Shown here one piece after another: positions 54,372-62,703 of a stretch of 64,000 nucleotides of DNA; positions within the stretch are counted from its first letter, which is position 1, and every line of letters begins with the position of its first letter. The notes under the pieces are model-generated. The model worked only from the letters and a program-made list of their open reading frames with translations. It had not been told where the DNA came from and ran no database searches. Source of the stretch: DAOTYH01 sp034435015 (GTDB taxonomy: Bacteria > Chloroflexota > Anaerolineae > Aggregatilineales > UBA3940); contig DAOTYH010000065.1 in NCBI GenBank assembly GCA_034435015.1, positions 16,402 to 80,401 on the forward strand. The letters run 5' to 3'. The position numbers and the translations under genes are program-made.

Positions 54372-56735
54372 CTGCGCCCACCCTCTAACCATTTATCTGT
54401 CCGCACCGCTGTCCCCCGCCTGTTCTGGCCGGCTGTAGCGGTTGTGCTTCTGCTGGCGGCAGGCCTGCGCCTGACCGCCTTGACCCGTCTGCCCCTGTTC
54501 GGCGATGAAGCGCTCCATCTTGGATGGGTGCATCAAGTGCTGGCGGGCAACCTCTTCGGCCATCTCGTTGATAACAAATGGCTTCTGCCCGTCACGCTGG
54601 CGATCTTCTACCCTGCCGGCCCGGAAGCCCTGTGGCTGTCCCGCGCACTGGCCGGCCTGGCCGGCGTGCTGACGACTGCCGCCTGCATCGGGCTGGGCTG
54701 TTCCCTTGACCGGCCCGTTACCGGTCTGGCGGCTGGCTTGCTGTATGCGCTCATGCCCCTTGCCGTCTTCCATGAACGGCAGGCGCTGACCCAGCCCCAG
54801 ATGATAGCCTGCCTGACTTTCAGCGCTGTGCTGGCGGTGCGCCTGATGCGCCGGCCTGCCGCCGGGCCGGCCATCCTGCAGGGGATCATGCTGGCGGCGG
54901 CCTACCTGACAACAGCCATGGCGCTCCCGTTCTTTATTGTTCCTCTGGCGGCTCTGATCCTGCCAACCGGGGGGGCAGACTGGCGGCGGGCGCTGGCCGC
55001 CCAGATCGGATCGCTGGTGCTGGCTGGGGCGCTGATCGGGCTGGTGCAGGGGACAGCCTCCCTCTACGGTTATGCCCCTCTGCCCAACTTCCAGCCCGGC
55101 CTGTCTAACTCGATACTGGGCCGCCTGACTGAGCCGGCCACACTGGCCCGCTTCCTGACGGACGTAGGCATCACAGCCGATGCGTTGTCTCACTACACCG
55201 GGCCGGTTGTGCCGGCGCTGGCAGGGATAGCGCTCCTCGCGGCCATACGCCGTCAGGACCATCCGCGCGAAGCCGCCTTTCTGGCTGTGCCGGCGGTTGT
55301 TCTGGCCGCTGTGCCTTTCGTGATCCGGCGGGTCACAGCCGAGGATGTGCTGGTGCCGCGCTACTTCATGGTCAACCAGCCTGCCCTGGCTGTGCTGACC
55401 GCCATGGGACTGCGTGCCCTGATCGGCTGGCTGGGACGGCACCGCCCGGCACTGAGCGGCTGGGCGGCGGGCGCAGTCGTGACGGCCATCGCCGTGCCGA
55501 TGCTGTGGTTCAACGGCACGCTGATCCGCGACCCCCAGTCAGTGCCCCTGCCGCGCGTGGACCGTGAATACCAGTACGGCGGCGCATTCGCCTATGACCT
55601 GCGCCCCGTGTGTGATGACCTGCTCACGATCTGGCACGAGAGCGGCGGCCAGCCGCTCAACCTGATCGTTTACGGCTTCAACACCGACCTGTTCAGCGCG
55701 CCGCTGGGGCCGCGCGTCGTTCGGACGGGGTTCTACTACCTGCTCGACCGCGAGACGCTGGCCGGCTGGGTGGCCGGGCCGCGCCCTACCTACCTTGTGG
55801 ACGGCTGGAACATCTTCGGGCAGTACGTCCGCCCGCCCCTGCCCGATCAGTTCAGCCTGACGCTCATCCGCCGCTATCGGGCTGAGGCATGGCATGGGGC
55901 GTTGTACCGCGTCACGCTGGCTGATCCCTCTTTCTATGATGAGGCCTATTCCGCCCGTGCCCCCGAGCCGGAGCAGATCGCGGGCGACTACGCGAGCCTC
56001 TCGGCGGCGCTGGAGGGCCAGCCGGCGGGACGGGTGCTGGTCTTTCCGGCGGCGCAGGCGTCCGGGCTGGACGAGCGGGGTGCAGAGCCGATCCTTGTAG
56101 GCGCGTGGCCGCTGACCCCGCAGACAGCAGGCGCGGCGCTTGATCAGATGACGCTGGGCGAAGCAGGCGAGGTCGTTCACGTGATTCTAGTCCACGAGAC
56201 CCGCTCCGACCCGGCACAGGCGTTCGCGCAGGCCCTTCAAGCCCGCCTGTACCGGCTGGACGAAAGCTGGTATGGGGTGTTACACCGCATGAGCTACGCC
56301 GCCGGCCCTGCCCTGCCGGAGGGTCAGGCGCTGGGAGCGGTCTGGGAGGACGCCATCGAGCTGGTTACGATCGCCCTGCTCGACCCGCAGGCGCAAGCGG
56401 GCGGTGTATTACGCCTTGCGCTGACATGGCGTACCTCCACGCCGATCAGCGACTCATTCAAGGTCTTCGTGCATGTGGTGGACAGTTCAGGCAGGCTGTG
56501 GGCACAGAGCGACAGCATCCCCGGCGGGGGTCTGTTGCCGATGACAAGCTGGCAGGCCGGCGAGACAGTCACCGACCGGCTGGCCATCCGCCTGCCCCCT
56601 GATCTGCCCGCCGGCCTGTATGAGATACGGGCGGGCATCTATCACCCCGTCAGCGGATTGCGTCTGCGGGTCACAGGCGGCGGAGAGGGGGACTATGTGG
56701 TGATCGGACACATCGAGGTCAGGGCATCCCCTTAA
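54369..56735 (+). CDS. GT39/ArnT-like integral membrane glycosyltransferase
   Basis: 788 residues from ATG 54369. Ten or more membrane segments follow; the first loop holds LPLFGDEALHLGWVHQVLAG, the GT-C acidic motif (DE) of PMT/ArnT-type enzymes that use polyprenol-phosphate sugars. A C-terminal soluble part (about 600-788) ends in a beta-sandwich (LALTWRTSTPISDSFKVFVH, GLYEIRAGIYHPVSGLRLRV), a domain often attached to these enzymes in Chloroflexota. It could use the product of the Dpm1-like enzyme at 31.6 kb. No ribosome site is visible. Confidence 0.85.
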   Translation: MLRPPSNHLSVRTAVPRLFWPAVAVVLLLAAGLRLTALTRLPLFGDEALHLGWVHQVLAGNLFGHLVDNKWLLPVTLAIFYPAGPEALWLSRALAGLAGVLTTAACIGLGCSLDRPVTGLAAGLLYALMPLAVFHERQALTQPQMIACLTFSAVLAVRLMRRPAAGPAILQGIMLAAAYLTTAMALPFFIVPLAALILPTGGADWRRALAAQIGSLVLAGALIGLVQGTASLYGYAPLPNFQPGLSNSILGRLTEPATLARFLTDVGITADALSHYTGPVVPALAGIALLAAIRRQDHPREAAFLAVPAVVLAAVPFVIRRVTAEDVLVPRYFMVNQPALAVLTAMGLRALIGWLGRHRPALSGWAAGAVVTAIAVPMLWFNGTLIRDPQSVPLPRVDREYQYGGAFAYDLRPVCDDLLTIWHESGGQPLNLIVYGFNTDLFSAPLGPRVVRTGFYYLLDRETLAGWVAGPRPTYLVDGWNIFGQYVRPPLPDQFSLTLIRRYRAEAWHGALYRVTLADPSFYDEAYSARAPEPEQIAGDYASLSAALEGQPAGRVLVFPAAQASGLDERGAEPILVGAWPLTPQTAGAALDQMTLGEAGEVVHVILVHETRSDPAQAFAQALQARLYRLDESWYGVLHRMSYAAGPALPEGQALGAVWEDAIELVTIALLDPQAQAGGVLRLALTWRTSTPISDSFKVFVHVVDSSGRLWAQSDSIPGGGLLPMTSWQAGETVTDRLAIRLPPDLPAGLYEIRAGIYHPVSGLRLRVTGGGEGDYVVIGHIEVRASP

Positions 56736-56762
56736 CCCGCGCGGGGATGCCCCGGTACTGTG

Positions 56763-57308
56763 CTAAGAAGCGGCCGCAGAGGCATCCCGGACATACATGA
56801 GCAGGGCGTACCACCCCAGCACGATCAGCAAATCCAGAGACGGCAGTTCCTCTGCTTCGGGGTAAAGGATCAGGTCGGCATGATACTTAAAGAACCCGCC
56901 GTAGCGGTACTCGATCAAGCGCTGGCCGGTCGCCTTATCGGCAAAGACCCAGTGCGTGCTCCAGAAGTTATCGGGACGCCACTCTAGGGTGCGTCCGTCG
57001 GGCAGTGTCAGCTCGCCTCTGTTCCAACGGCTCCGCATGGACAGCGCCGGCTCGGACGCGCCTTCCTGCTGGATTTCGGAAAACATCTTAAAGAAGCCCC
57101 TCCGGCGCAGATGCCACACCCCCTCGGCTGTCTGAGCGGTAGCAGTGGACTTGAACGCGCCGTCCCATTCCATCACCGCAATCAGAGCGTCCTCGCCGGC
57201 CCGCAGTTCGTACCTGTGCTTCCAGCCGCTGGGCTGAACCCAGGCCAGCGGCAGGCCGCGCACCCTCTGGAAGGGAGTCATTGTGATCATGGCTTCATTC
57301 ACGTTCAT
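56763..57308 (-). CDS. Protein of unknown function, possibly LURP-one/tubby-like
   Basis: 181 residues, no signal peptide. Strand-rich, with repeated aromatic and charged strands (KHRYELRAGEDALIAVMEWD, VWHLRRRGFFKMFSEI, LEWRPDNFWSTHWVFADKAT) that resemble the 12-strand barrel of scramblase/LURP-one-like proteins. A short hydrophobic helix near the C-terminus (LPSLDLLIVLGWYALLMYV) is in the place of the central helix of that fold. The family is not certain. AGGAGC precedes the ATG. Confidence 0.6.
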   Translation of the reverse strand: MNVNEAMITMTPFQRVRGLPLAWVQPSGWKHRYELRAGEDALIAVMEWDGAFKSTATAQTAEGVWHLRRRGFFKMFSEIQQEGASEPALSMRSRWNRGELTLPDGRTLEWRPDNFWSTHWVFADKATGQRLIEYRYGGFFKYHADLILYPEAEELPSLDLLIVLGWYALLMYVRDASAAAS

Positions 57309-57467
57309 TTGGTGCTCCTGTCGTATGTGTACCGGCTAGGCGAAAACCGGTTATCAAGCCTTCTTCTCCTATTTTCTTATACGCAAAGCAGGTAAAGCCG
57401 TTATTAAGGCCATGTTAAATCTGAGGGCAGGCCGCCTGCCTGAAGAGAAACAGGCGCCGAAAAATGA

Positions 57468-57505
57468 CATCCCCCTCTCCGGCGGGTTCAGCGGAGAGGG
57501 GGATG
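57468..57505 (-). terminator. Strong intrinsic terminator of the 57.5-61 kb operon
   Basis: CATCCCCCTCTCCG (57468-57481) pairs over all 14 bases with CGGAGAGGGGGATG (57492-57505) around a 10-nt loop. Read leftward, the hairpin is followed by TCATTTTT. It begins 30 nt after the stop of the gene at 57535. Confidence 0.95.
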
Positions 57506-57534
57506 AGGTCAGCCGTTCACAACGAGAGAGGGGG

Positions 57535-58551
57535 TTATGCCCTGCGGTTAGGCCTTGCGATCAGCCATGCCAGCCCGATCAACCCAGCCAGCGTCAGCCA
57601 TGGATGGGCGGTGAGCCACAGGCCCGCCCGCGCTAAACGCCTGATCCGGTTGACCCGCCGGATCGACTCGTGCGGCATGGGGGTATAGTATCCCCAGTCA
57701 AACGTCTTCAGGCGGGCAAGAAACCCCTGCCGGATGCACCCTTCGAGGCTGTAGATGTGCAGATCACGGCACAGCCGCGCCCCGAAGCGCAGGTCGCGGG
57801 CAAACTCGTCCCAGGTCAGGGCACGCAGTTCGCCTGCCTCCCCCACTTCGATCCCGCCGCCTGTACTGCCAACCGCGATAGACAGGGCCTCCGGTGCGTA
57901 ACTGCACAGCACCGATCCGTCTGCACCGACAAAGCTGGAATACAGCATCGGGACATCACGGTCAGCGGGGATGTCTATGATTCCAAACAGGCGCTGAAGC
58001 AGTGACGCACCCACCCGCCGCTCATCGAAGACGGCGGGGAAGATGTAGCTGTCCACGCGGTAGCCGTCAGCCTGAATACGTGCCACCAGCCCGCTGTAGA
58101 TCATCTGCGCCCGCCGGAAGTGCTCATGGTTGAGCAGACGCCTCAGCGCCGCCGCAAGGAAAGAGAGCCACTGCCTGCGGGCCAGCCGCTCCATCTCGTT
58201 GATGTCAGTTTCGATGTCCAGACCAACGCCTGCCCACTGAAGCTGATGCGCCGCCGTCCAGGCCTTGAAGTCGGTGTAGAAGCGGGCCGCCTGCGGGGCA
58301 TTGTCCAGATGGAAGAAGTAGCCCTCTTCCTTCGGCAGTAGCAGCCATGCCACTACTGGGATGCCCTCCTGATTCAGGCGGCGCACGACTTCGGCCCGCT
58401 GGCCGCTGAGGTCAAGGATGGCCAGGCTAAGCCCAGCTCCCAGCGCCTTCAGATCGGCGATCACCGCCGGCTCGGTGAACAGCCTTTCCAGCTTATCAGG
58501 CGGAAGCTCACAAAAGAAGGTCAAACGCGGCCGTAACATGCTCAGACTCAT
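57535..58551 (-). CDS. TIM-barrel-like (glycosidase-like) protein with C-terminal membrane helix
   Basis: 338 residues. LSLAILDLSGQRAEVVRRLN, EGIPVVAWLLLP and WAGVGLDIETDINEMERLAR describe alternating strand/helix units; LDIE lies at a strand end, as in GH18-like barrels, but no full catalytic motif is seen. The C-terminus has a basic stretch and a hydrophobic anchor (WLTLAGLIGLAWLIARPNRR). Function unknown. It is last in an operon, 21 bp after a WD40 gene. The ATG at 58551 sits very close to AGGAGGG; an ATG at 58539 is an alternative. Confidence 0.65.
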   Translation of the reverse strand: MSLSMLRPRLTFFCELPPDKLERLFTEPAVIADLKALGAGLSLAILDLSGQRAEVVRRLNQEGIPVVAWLLLPKEEGYFFHLDNAPQAARFYTDFKAWTAAHQLQWAGVGLDIETDINEMERLARRQWLSFLAAALRRLLNHEHFRRAQMIYSGLVARIQADGYRVDSYIFPAVFDERRVGASLLQRLFGIIDIPADRDVPMLYSSFVGADGSVLCSYAPEALSIAVGSTGGGIEVGEAGELRALTWDEFARDLRFGARLCRDLHIYSLEGCIRQGFLARLKTFDWGYYTPMPHESIRRVNRIRRLARAGLWLTAHPWLTLAGLIGLAWLIARPNRRA

Positions 58552-58572
58552 CCCTCCTGCCCAAGCACAGGC

Positions 58573-59637
58573 TCAGGCCTGTGTGTCGCTTGGCGGGGCA
58601 AACCGCCATACCACTACCATCCCGTCCCATGACACGGAAGCCAGCGACAGGCTGTCAGGAGACCATGCCAGCCCGCGCACCTCGCTGGTCTGATCCGTCA
58701 AGGTAAGGAGCAAAGCTCCCGTTGCGGCGTCCCATACCAGCACCGTGTAATCGTCCGTCCATGCCCCGGAGGCGATCAGCGTCCCGTCCGGCGAGGCAGG
58801 GGCACGCAGTAACAGGCCGGTGCGGCCGTCCAGCGAATAGGTGGAGATGGCCATCGCTACATCCCACACCATGATCTTACGCTCATCCGACCATGCCCCG
58901 CTGACCAGCCGCGCCCCGTCCGGCGTCCACGAGACGCTGGTCACGCCCGGCTGGCGCAGTACCAGCCGCTGGGCGCCGGTCAGCGCATCCCATAGGATGA
59001 TCGTACCGTCCTGTGAGGCGGAAGCCAACAGCCCGCCGTGCGGCGACCACGCCACGCTGAACACCCAGTCAGCGTGACCCGTCAGCGTCTGGACGGCTTC
59101 CCCTGTCGCGGCATCCCAGATCAGGATAGTGCCGTCGTATGAACCGGTTGCCAGCCGCGTCCCGTCCGGCGACCATGTCACGCTGACCACAGCGTCGGTA
59201 TGGCCTTCAAGGGGCAACGATGAACCATCCGACAGATTCCACACGATGGCCGTCCCGTCGGCTGAGGCCGAGGCCAGCCTGCTTCCGTCCGGGCTGTAGG
59301 CCACACTGCTCACCAGGCCGGTGTGCCCCTCAAGCAGATGCGCCTGTGCCCCCGATGCCGCCTCCCAGATGATCACCTTGCCGTCGGCGGCACCTGCCGC
59401 CAGCGTCAGGCCGTCCGGCGACCAGGCCGCGCAATTCAGAGCGCCGCTGTAACGAGCCAGCTCGCGCCCTTGAGCAGTCAATTGACGGGGGGGCGGCACA
59501 ACCAGAACCCCTCCGCCAGCTTGATCGGGTTGCCCGCCGCCCCACCATGAGGCAAAGCGGAACATCGCCAGCCCGACAGCCGCCACAAACAGGATCAGGC
59601 TGAGATAGAAGCGGGTGTTGCGGTTAAAGCGGAGCAT
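58573..59637 (-). CDS. Membrane-anchored WD40 repeat protein
   Basis: 354 residues. One N-terminal helix (FYLSLILFVAAVGLAMFRF) anchors a seven-blade propeller outside the membrane; the blades read HTGLVSSVAYSPDGSRLASA, HTDAVVSVTWSPDGTRLATG, HADWVFSVAWSPHGGLLASA and so on. Blades 2-4 are close copies of each other, as in recently expanded propellers. It is likely a binding scaffold. AGGAGAT precedes the ATG; the gene lies 25 bp after the FAD oxidoreductase gene. Confidence 0.9.
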   Translation of the reverse strand: MLRFNRNTRFYLSLILFVAAVGLAMFRFASWWGGGQPDQAGGGVLVVPPPRQLTAQGRELARYSGALNCAAWSPDGLTLAAGAADGKVIIWEAASGAQAHLLEGHTGLVSSVAYSPDGSRLASASADGTAIVWNLSDGSSLPLEGHTDAVVSVTWSPDGTRLATGSYDGTILIWDAATGEAVQTLTGHADWVFSVAWSPHGGLLASASQDGTIILWDALTGAQRLVLRQPGVTSVSWTPDGARLVSGAWSDERKIMVWDVAMAISTYSLDGRTGLLLRAPASPDGTLIASGAWTDDYTVLVWDAATGALLLTLTDQTSEVRGLAWSPDSLSLASVSWDGMVVVWRFAPPSDTQA

Positions 59638-59662
59638 GGCCGCATCTCCTGACAGGGATTAG

Positions 59663-60967
59663 CTACAGGGCCGACAGCACACGATCGGCGCACTCCCACC
59701 CGGAGAACAACGCTCCGCCGGTGCTCGGACCGGCGAAGTAGTCGCCGCAGAAGTAGATCGGTCCTTCCTGCGGGTCGCGCCAGAACTCAGCCAGCGCATC
59801 CAGATAGCCGGGCTTGTAGGTAGGGACTTTCTCCGACCAGTGGAAAAGGGTATAGTCGCCAAACTTACCCTCCAGCTCCGGGAAGATTTCAGCCGCGACG
59901 ACCCGCGCCTGCCGGACGAACTCGTCATCCGGCATGGAGGGGTCATAGCCCTCGACCGATGAGTCCATCAGGAGCAAGGTCTCCCCATCGCGGTAATGCT
60001 CCACACCCAATGTGTTGATGACGCGCTTCTCCTTGCGCGGGATCATCACCCCGACCACACCCGGCTCGAAGTGCATCTTGACCGTCTGGAACAGGGCCAC
60101 CGTGCTGGTGTATCCCACCTTGGGGAAGAAGGTCTGCCAAGCGGGGCGCGGATCATCCAGCAAGGGCAGGACGTAGTTGCCCGGCACGGCCAGCACCGCC
60201 CGCTCGCCGTCGAGCGTTTTCTTCTGGCCGTCATGGGTGTAACTGACCGTTACACCACTCCCGTCGGGGCGGGCGCTGACACGCTCGACACGCGCCCCCC
60301 GGATCACCTGAACGTGCTCTGCCAGTGCATCCGGCAGTGAGCCAATGCCGCGCTTAAAACCATAGCTCTTCTGGTTGAGGTAACTCATCATCAAAGCCAG
60401 AAAGGCCTTGCGCGAGATGTCATGGCCGCCGTAACTGCAATATACCTCAAAGGTCGGAGCGGCCCAGTATTCAAACATCTCCGGGTTGATGTGCTTGTAG
60501 AAGAACTCCTCCAGCGTCTCCTCATCCGGGCCGGGGGCCTGCTCCAGATGATACATGTTCTTGACCTTGCGCATGGGCCACAGGTAAGGCAACAGCTTGA
60601 GCATTGCCAAGCGTGCGCCAAAAGACACCCCGCCCCAAGTCAGATAGGAAGGGATGGAGACAAAGTCACAAGCGTAAACCTTGCCGTTCCGCCAGATAAC
60701 GACCGGCACGCCGTCCTGATACATCGGATACAGCTCATCCGACAGCCCTAACTCGCGGGCCATCTCCATCAGATAGACATCCCCGCCGGTGACGAACTTG
60801 GCGCCGGGATCGATCTGATAGCCCTCCCAGTGGACGGTGATCATGCGCCCCCCGACGTGCTCCTTTGATTCCAGAACGGTGACATCATGACCAGCCTGAC
60901 GCAGGCGATAGGCCGCCGTCAGGCCGGCAATACCCGCTCCGACGACAATGATATGTTTGCCAGCCAT
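59663..60967 (-). CDS. FAD-dependent amine oxidase/protoporphyrinogen oxidase-like protein
   Basis: 434 residues. IIVVGAGIAGLTAAYRLRQA is the dinucleotide-binding motif and VTVLESKEHVGGRMITV the GGR motif shared with HemY-type and amine oxidases. The C-terminal end has IYFCGDYFAGPSTGGALFSG, which completes the FAD site. The reaction is not fixed by sequence; the heme enzyme usually keeps other residues. The ATG at 60967 has GGAGAAG upstream. It leads a three-gene operon. Confidence 0.85.
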   Translation of the reverse strand: MAGKHIIVVGAGIAGLTAAYRLRQAGHDVTVLESKEHVGGRMITVHWEGYQIDPGAKFVTGGDVYLMEMARELGLSDELYPMYQDGVPVVIWRNGKVYACDFVSIPSYLTWGGVSFGARLAMLKLLPYLWPMRKVKNMYHLEQAPGPDEETLEEFFYKHINPEMFEYWAAPTFEVYCSYGGHDISRKAFLALMMSYLNQKSYGFKRGIGSLPDALAEHVQVIRGARVERVSARPDGSGVTVSYTHDGQKKTLDGERAVLAVPGNYVLPLLDDPRPAWQTFFPKVGYTSTVALFQTVKMHFEPGVVGVMIPRKEKRVINTLGVEHYRDGETLLLMDSSVEGYDPSMPDDEFVRQARVVAAEIFPELEGKFGDYTLFHWSEKVPTYKPGYLDALAEFWRDPQEGPIYFCGDYFAGPSTGGALFSGWECADRVLSAL

Positions 60968-61116
60968 GAGGTACTTCTCCAAGAGGTTAAAACAGGATCA
61001 ACAGGGTATGAAGGCAGCGCGTCCCCCATACGCCCATGATAGGGGCAGGCATGAACTGTGTCAAGAGAAAGAAGCAGGGTTAGGACAAATAGGCTAGCGC
61101 TCCAGACAGGGGATGG

Positions 61117-61122
61117 TATAAT
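61117..61122 (+). promoter_or_regulatory. -10 box of tRNA-Leu
   Basis: TATAAT, 12 nt before the tRNA 5' end. No convincing -35 hexamer is seen at 16-18 nt upstream. Confidence 0.5.
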
Positions 61123-61133
61123 GAGCGTGGCAT

Positions 61134-61216
61134 GGGGCGGTGGCGAAACGGCAGACGCCGCGGACTTAAAATCCGCTGAGGGTGACCTCGTGTGGGTTCG
61201 AATCCCACCCGCCCTA
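61134..61216 (+). tRNA. tRNA-Leu (TAA)
   Basis: 83 nt. The acceptor is GGGGCGG/CCGCCCT with a G-U first pair; D arm GCGAAACGGCAGACGC is the class II Leu pattern. Anticodon stem GCGGA/TCCGC encloses CTTAAAA (anticodon TAA). The long variable arm is TGAGGGTGACCTCGT, the T arm GTGGG-TTCGAAT-CCCAC, and the discriminator A. No CCA is encoded. Confidence 0.95.
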
Positions 61217-61230
61217 CTGGATCAAGCATA

Positions 61231-61265
61231 CACGGGTGTATCCCTCTTGGCGGGATACACCCGTG
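61231..61265 (+). terminator. Perfect 14-bp hairpin after tRNA-Leu
   Basis: CACGGGTGTATCCC (61231-61244) pairs with GGGATACACCCGTG (61252-61265) around TCTTGGC. It lies 14 nt after the tRNA. Only a weak T-containing stretch (ATAGTTTG) follows. Confidence 0.7.
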
Positions 61266-61317
61266 ATAGTTTGTCGGGCGGGGAGGCCGCTTACAACTCC
61301 CTTCAGGCGCAACGGCA

Positions 61318-61974
61318 TCAGGCGGATATATCTGCCATCATGTCACGCAGGCTCAACCCCCGCGCAGGCAGCATCGCCCGCAGGACGAACTCACGCCGCA
61401 GGCGCGGTGCGTCCACAAAGGTAGCGGTTTTAAAACCGGCCCGCAACAGGGCCATGCCGCGCAGTGGATCGGCGTCCACCAGCAGGCTGTCTTCGATCTT
61501 AAGCTGGAGGACGGCCAGCATCCGGCCTATCGCCGTGAACAGATCGGCAGAGGCATACTGCGCCGTCATGACGACCTGATGCTCAACCAAGAGGCGCTCC
61601 AGGCCGCCCCGCGACAAGGCTGTTGACATCCACAGGGGGGGATAGTCAGCCAGAACGGCCAAACGATAAGACGCTCTGGCCAGCTCATTCATCACCTGCA
61701 CAACACCGAAGATCGGCTCGATCCGGCGCTCGATGGCGGCGGCCAGTTGCGGGGGAGAGAGCTTCACCGGCGCGTGCTCAATAACGCGGCGGCAGAACTG
61801 CTCACTGTCCGTTGCGCCCGTCTTTAACTCCCCAGCCAGATCGATCAGCCTGAAGCACAGCGCCGGTGTTACGGCGACGCCTTCAGCCTCAATCACCGCA
61901 CGAGCACATTGCCACACAGGCGGTACAATGACTCCGTCCAGCCAGAAGACGACCGACGTGAAAGCAGGCACCAT
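61318..61974 (-). CDS. HAD-superfamily-like protein lacking catalytic residues
   Basis: 218 residues with the order and spacing of HAD phosphatases (FWLDGVIVP, RLAVLADYP, SADLFTAIGRML, SLLVDADPLRGMALLRAGF). Motif I has Trp11 where the nucleophile Asp should be (only Asp13 remains), motif II has Ala in place of Ser/Thr, the motif III Lys is gone and motif IV has lost an Asp. Phosphatase activity is therefore unlikely. The ATG follows the upstream gene's TGA directly, and GGGGAG inside that gene serves as ribosome site. Confidence 0.75.
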   Translation of the reverse strand: MVPAFTSVVFWLDGVIVPPVWQCARAVIEAEGVAVTPALCFRLIDLAGELKTGATDSEQFCRRVIEHAPVKLSPPQLAAAIERRIEPIFGVVQVMNELARASYRLAVLADYPPLWMSTALSRGGLERLLVEHQVVMTAQYASADLFTAIGRMLAVLQLKIEDSLLVDADPLRGMALLRAGFKTATFVDAPRLRREFVLRAMLPARGLSLRDMMADISA

Positions 61975-62394
61975 TCACTCCCCAATGACTTGAACAATCA
62001 CTGAGCGCTCGCGGCGGGCGGTGTCCATGTCCAGCACCACCAACTCCTGAAAGTCTCCTAGTTGCAGATCACCCTCAATCACCGGCACATGGACTGAAAC
62101 ACCCAGCAGGGCTACGCCAACATGAGCCGCCCCGTTGACATCATAACCCCGCTTGTGATGGGCATAATCACCGGCAGACGGCAAGATTCGCTCCAACAAG
62201 TCCTGGATGTCAACCAGAATGCCGGTCTCGTGCTCGATGATGATCACCCCGCCGGTGGTGTGCTTGTAAAAAACAAACACTGCTCCCTCGCGGATGCCGG
62301 ACTGTTTGACTACATCCCGCACCCGCTCGGTGATGACCTCCGAGTAGAAGTTGCCCTCAGACAGCACGGAGAGTATGCGCGTCAGCACCATCAT
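61975..62394 (-). CDS. YjbQ/UPF0047-family protein (secondary thiamine-phosphate synthase-like)
   Basis: 139 residues. HTTGGVIIIEHETGILVDIQ, DYAHHKRGYDVNGAAHVGVA, then VPVIEGDLQLGDFQELVVLD are the family hallmarks, with the His residues of the putative active site kept. YjbQ proteins can replace ThiE weakly; the main cellular role is not settled. It abuts the HAD-like gene. The leader contains an extended -10 (TGTGCTATAAT) at 62502-62492 on this strand. Confidence 0.85.
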   Translation of the reverse strand: MMVLTRILSVLSEGNFYSEVITERVRDVVKQSGIREGAVFVFYKHTTGGVIIIEHETGILVDIQDLLERILPSAGDYAHHKRGYDVNGAAHVGVALLGVSVHVPVIEGDLQLGDFQELVVLDMDTARRERSVIVQVIGE

Positions 62395-62491
62395 GGCATG
62401 ACCCCTGCGAAAATGTGTGTTGCCTTCTGCGCGACAGGGGGCATCATCTTAGGGCGAACACCCCGACAAGCTATGGATAGATGCCGCGGCC

Positions 62492-62506
62492 ATTATAGCA
62501 CAAAGT
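62492..62506 (-). promoter_or_regulatory. Extended -10 promoter of the YjbQ-HAD unit
   Basis: On the minus strand TTTGTGCTATAAT carries TGC directly before the TATAAT hexamer, an extended -10. No good -35 exists. The same 11 bases, TTTGTGCTATA, occur in the divergent promoter at 62615-62625. Confidence 0.55.
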
Positions 62507-62598
62507 CATTCAAACCTGCTTCACGGCATCCGCTCCCTTGCGTGGAGCGCATCCGCTCAATGCGGTTATCCTGTCCGGCGACCGCTCCCCCTTAGCAT

Positions 62599-62626
62599 TT
62601 GAGCGAATCTTTTTTTGTGCTATACT
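62599..62626 (+). promoter_or_regulatory. Promoter of the PD40 lipoprotein gene
   Basis: TTGAGC (62599-62604), 16-nt spacer, TATACT (62621-62626) with TGC before the -10. Expected start near 62633, giving a leader of about 70 nt that contains a terminator hairpin. Confidence 0.65.
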
Positions 62627-62632
62627 AGCCGT

Positions 62633-62683
62633 AGATTCGGCCCTCATCCGAGTCACTGTGCCGGGTTCGGCCCGGCTTTTTTT
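62633..62683 (+). terminator. Short leader ending in an intrinsic terminator (attenuator or small RNA)
   Basis: GCCGGG (62660-62665) pairs with CCCGGC (62671-62676) and runs into seven T (62677-62683), 20 nt before the start codon. A smaller hairpin ATTCGG/CCGAGT occurs just before it. No gene on this strand ends upstream, so the terminator belongs to this leader itself. Confidence 0.7.
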
Positions 62684-62703
62684 GCCCCCATAAGGAGTTA
62701 CAT

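Noticed and set aside
61058..61579. Plus-strand frame spanning tRNA-Leu
   Set aside because: It crosses the tRNA and its hairpin and is antisense to the HAD-like gene.
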